From positions 1 through 5,756 of the forward strand of contig QMMT01000155.1 of assembly GCA_003647385.1 (NCBI GenBank): a DNA stretch of 5,756 nucleotides. The letters are read 5' to 3'. Source of the DNA: Deltaproteobacteria bacterium. GTDB taxonomy: Bacteria > Desulfobacterota > Desulfobacteria > Desulfobacterales > Desulfobacteraceae. The translations under genes were made by a program, and so were the position numbers. The notes below the pieces were generated by a model. The model was not told where the DNA came from. It saw only the letters and a program-made list of their open reading frames with translations, and did no database searches. The first letter of the stretch is position 1. Each line of letters starts with the position of its first letter. Shown in pieces: positions 4,968 to 5,756 of this stretch.

Positions 4968-5756
4968 CTATCCATTATCCAGATCCAGGTCGATTACTTT
5001 TTGCCAGGTTTTATCAAGGTCGTATTTAATTTTCCCCGTGGCAATCTGCAATGTTTTTTCACCAAGATCCACTTCATAGACGATGCCCTCCTGGTTGACG
5101 GCAAACGTCATGATTCCGGAAGCCCCATATTTTGCCGGGCAGGCAACCAGGGCGAATCCCAGGATCATATTGCCGTTGACTACATAGTCATAGGCTCCGC
5201 CGGGAGCTTTTTCCCCCTGTCGTGTGATAATTTTATAGTAATAGCCATGATAGGGTTGGATCTTATTGGCGTTTACTTCATCCCTTTCACTTCTGACCTC
5301 GGCAATTAAGGGGCCAAACGGGCTCAGTTTTCCACCTTTTTTTACCGGCCAGTACAACCCATTCTTTTTTCCTTTGTCACTCTTAATCTGCCGGGCAAAT
5401 TCCCGAATTCCGTCACCATCACGGTCTTTACTCGCATACTCGAACTGGGCCTCCACATAGGCCTGCATTACCTGGATAACATCAAGCTCATTCCCGCCTA
5501 TTCTGCGATTTAAAATCTCTTCTTTCCCGGCCGCTACATCGAAAAACCATCTTTCACCGTCTTTTATTATAGGAACCGGGAACGGCCAGTCATCGTTTCC
5601 GATAAAAAGAGATGCCACGGTTGGACTCACCATATCAAGGCGGTGTTTTTCATCAAATTTCTTGATAAAATCATCCACCTCTTTTTTTCCTGCAACCTTA
5701 TCACCAGAGAAAATAATTTTTTCAGCATTCGGTCCCAGAATGGCCAGGGCTCTTTC
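4968..5756 (-). CDS. DUF2950 family protein, 5' partial at the right window edge
   Basis: Recognised as DUF2950, a family of unknown function whose members usually start with a signal peptide and are thought to be exported. The frame is open from the edge: the first visible residues include LAILGP (4-9), typical of the family's N-terminal part. The GTG at 5678-5676 is therefore internal, and some 40-60 residues, including any signal peptide, are missing. Family blocks seen (numbered from the edge): DWPFPVP (56-62), FFDVAAGKEEILNRRIG (71-87), DRDGDGIREFA (111-121), GLYWP (133-137), PYHGYYYKI (168-176), GGAYDYVVNG (186-195), FALVACPAKYG (201-211) and MTFAVNQEG (216-224). DRDGDG resembles a calcium-binding DxDxDG loop, but binding is only an inference. 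The visible part has 262 residues, and the C-terminus is complete (TAG at 4970-4968). In other genomes this family often sits beside a DUF3300 gene, which could lie to the right. Confidence 0.92.
   Translation of the reverse strand, partial: ERALAILGPNAEKIIFSGDKVAGKKEVDDFIKKFDEKHRLDMVSPTVASLFIGNDDWPFPVPIIKDGERWFFDVAAGKEEILNRRIGGNELDVIQVMQAYVEAQFEYASKDRDGDGIREFARQIKSDKGKKNGLYWPVKKGGKLSPFGPLIAEVRSERDEVNANKIQPYHGYYYKIITRQGEKAPGGAYDYVVNGNMILGFALVACPAKYGASGIMTFAVNQEGIVYEVDLGEKTLQIATGKIKYDLDKTWQKVIDLDLDNG

Noticed and set aside
4950..5309. Plus-strand open frame of 119 codons opposite the DUF2950 gene
   Set aside because: The minus-strand frame carries clear DUF2950 motifs throughout; this frame has no recognisable motif or ribosome site and is a shadow.
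5676..5678. GTG as the start codon of the DUF2950 gene
   Set aside because: The frame continues to the window edge with family-like sequence (including LAILGP), so the true start is outside the window.

Overview
The window looks like an AT-rich bacterial chromosome segment. Sampled lines of the aro genes run near 40% G+C, for example 24 of 60 bases at 1261-1320. It carries most of the common aromatic amino acid (shikimate/chorismate) pathway. An intact P-protein (chorismate mutase fused to prephenate dehydratase), the gene order pheA-aroE-aroA-aroL-aroC and the protein flavour are compatible with a Desulfobacterota (Desulfobacter/Desulfobacula-like) genome. That placement is an inference from gene content, not something the sequence proves.

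Positions 1-4563, plus strand: a tightly packed five-gene operon. pheA enters from the left edge without its start. It is followed by aroE (shikimate dehydrogenase), aroA (EPSP synthase), an AroL-type shikimate kinase and aroC (chorismate synthase). Junctions are a 4-nt or 1-nt overlap (pheA/aroE), a 14-nt overlap or 1-nt gap depending on the aroA start, a 10-nt gap (aroA/aroL) and a 1-nt TAATG overlap (aroL/aroC). This suggests one transcript with translational coupling. Together the four aro enzymes convert 3-dehydroshikimate to shikimate, shikimate 3-phosphate, EPSP and chorismate; PheA then takes chorismate to prephenate and phenylpyruvate. The first steps (DAHP synthase or an alternative, dehydroquinate synthase, dehydroquinase) and tyrA are not in the window.

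Inside aroA there is an almost perfect 22-bp inverted repeat with a 5-nt loop (2197-2245). It lies exactly over the codons for the substrate-binding SSQ motif and is the most unusual structure in the window.

Positions 4564-5756, minus strand: after a gap of only 5 bp the coding strand flips. A 104-residue unrecognised helical protein has a strong ribosome binding site. Upstream of it is a DUF2950-family protein whose start lies beyond the right edge. The 84-bp spacer between them (4884-4967) holds a TATAAT box and a 10-bp palindrome, a possible promoter for the small gene. The DUF2950 gene is richer in G+C than the aro genes in sampled lines (35/60 at 5101-5160, 26/60 at 5461-5520). No RNA genes, CRISPR arrays, insertion sequences or convincing intrinsic terminators were seen.
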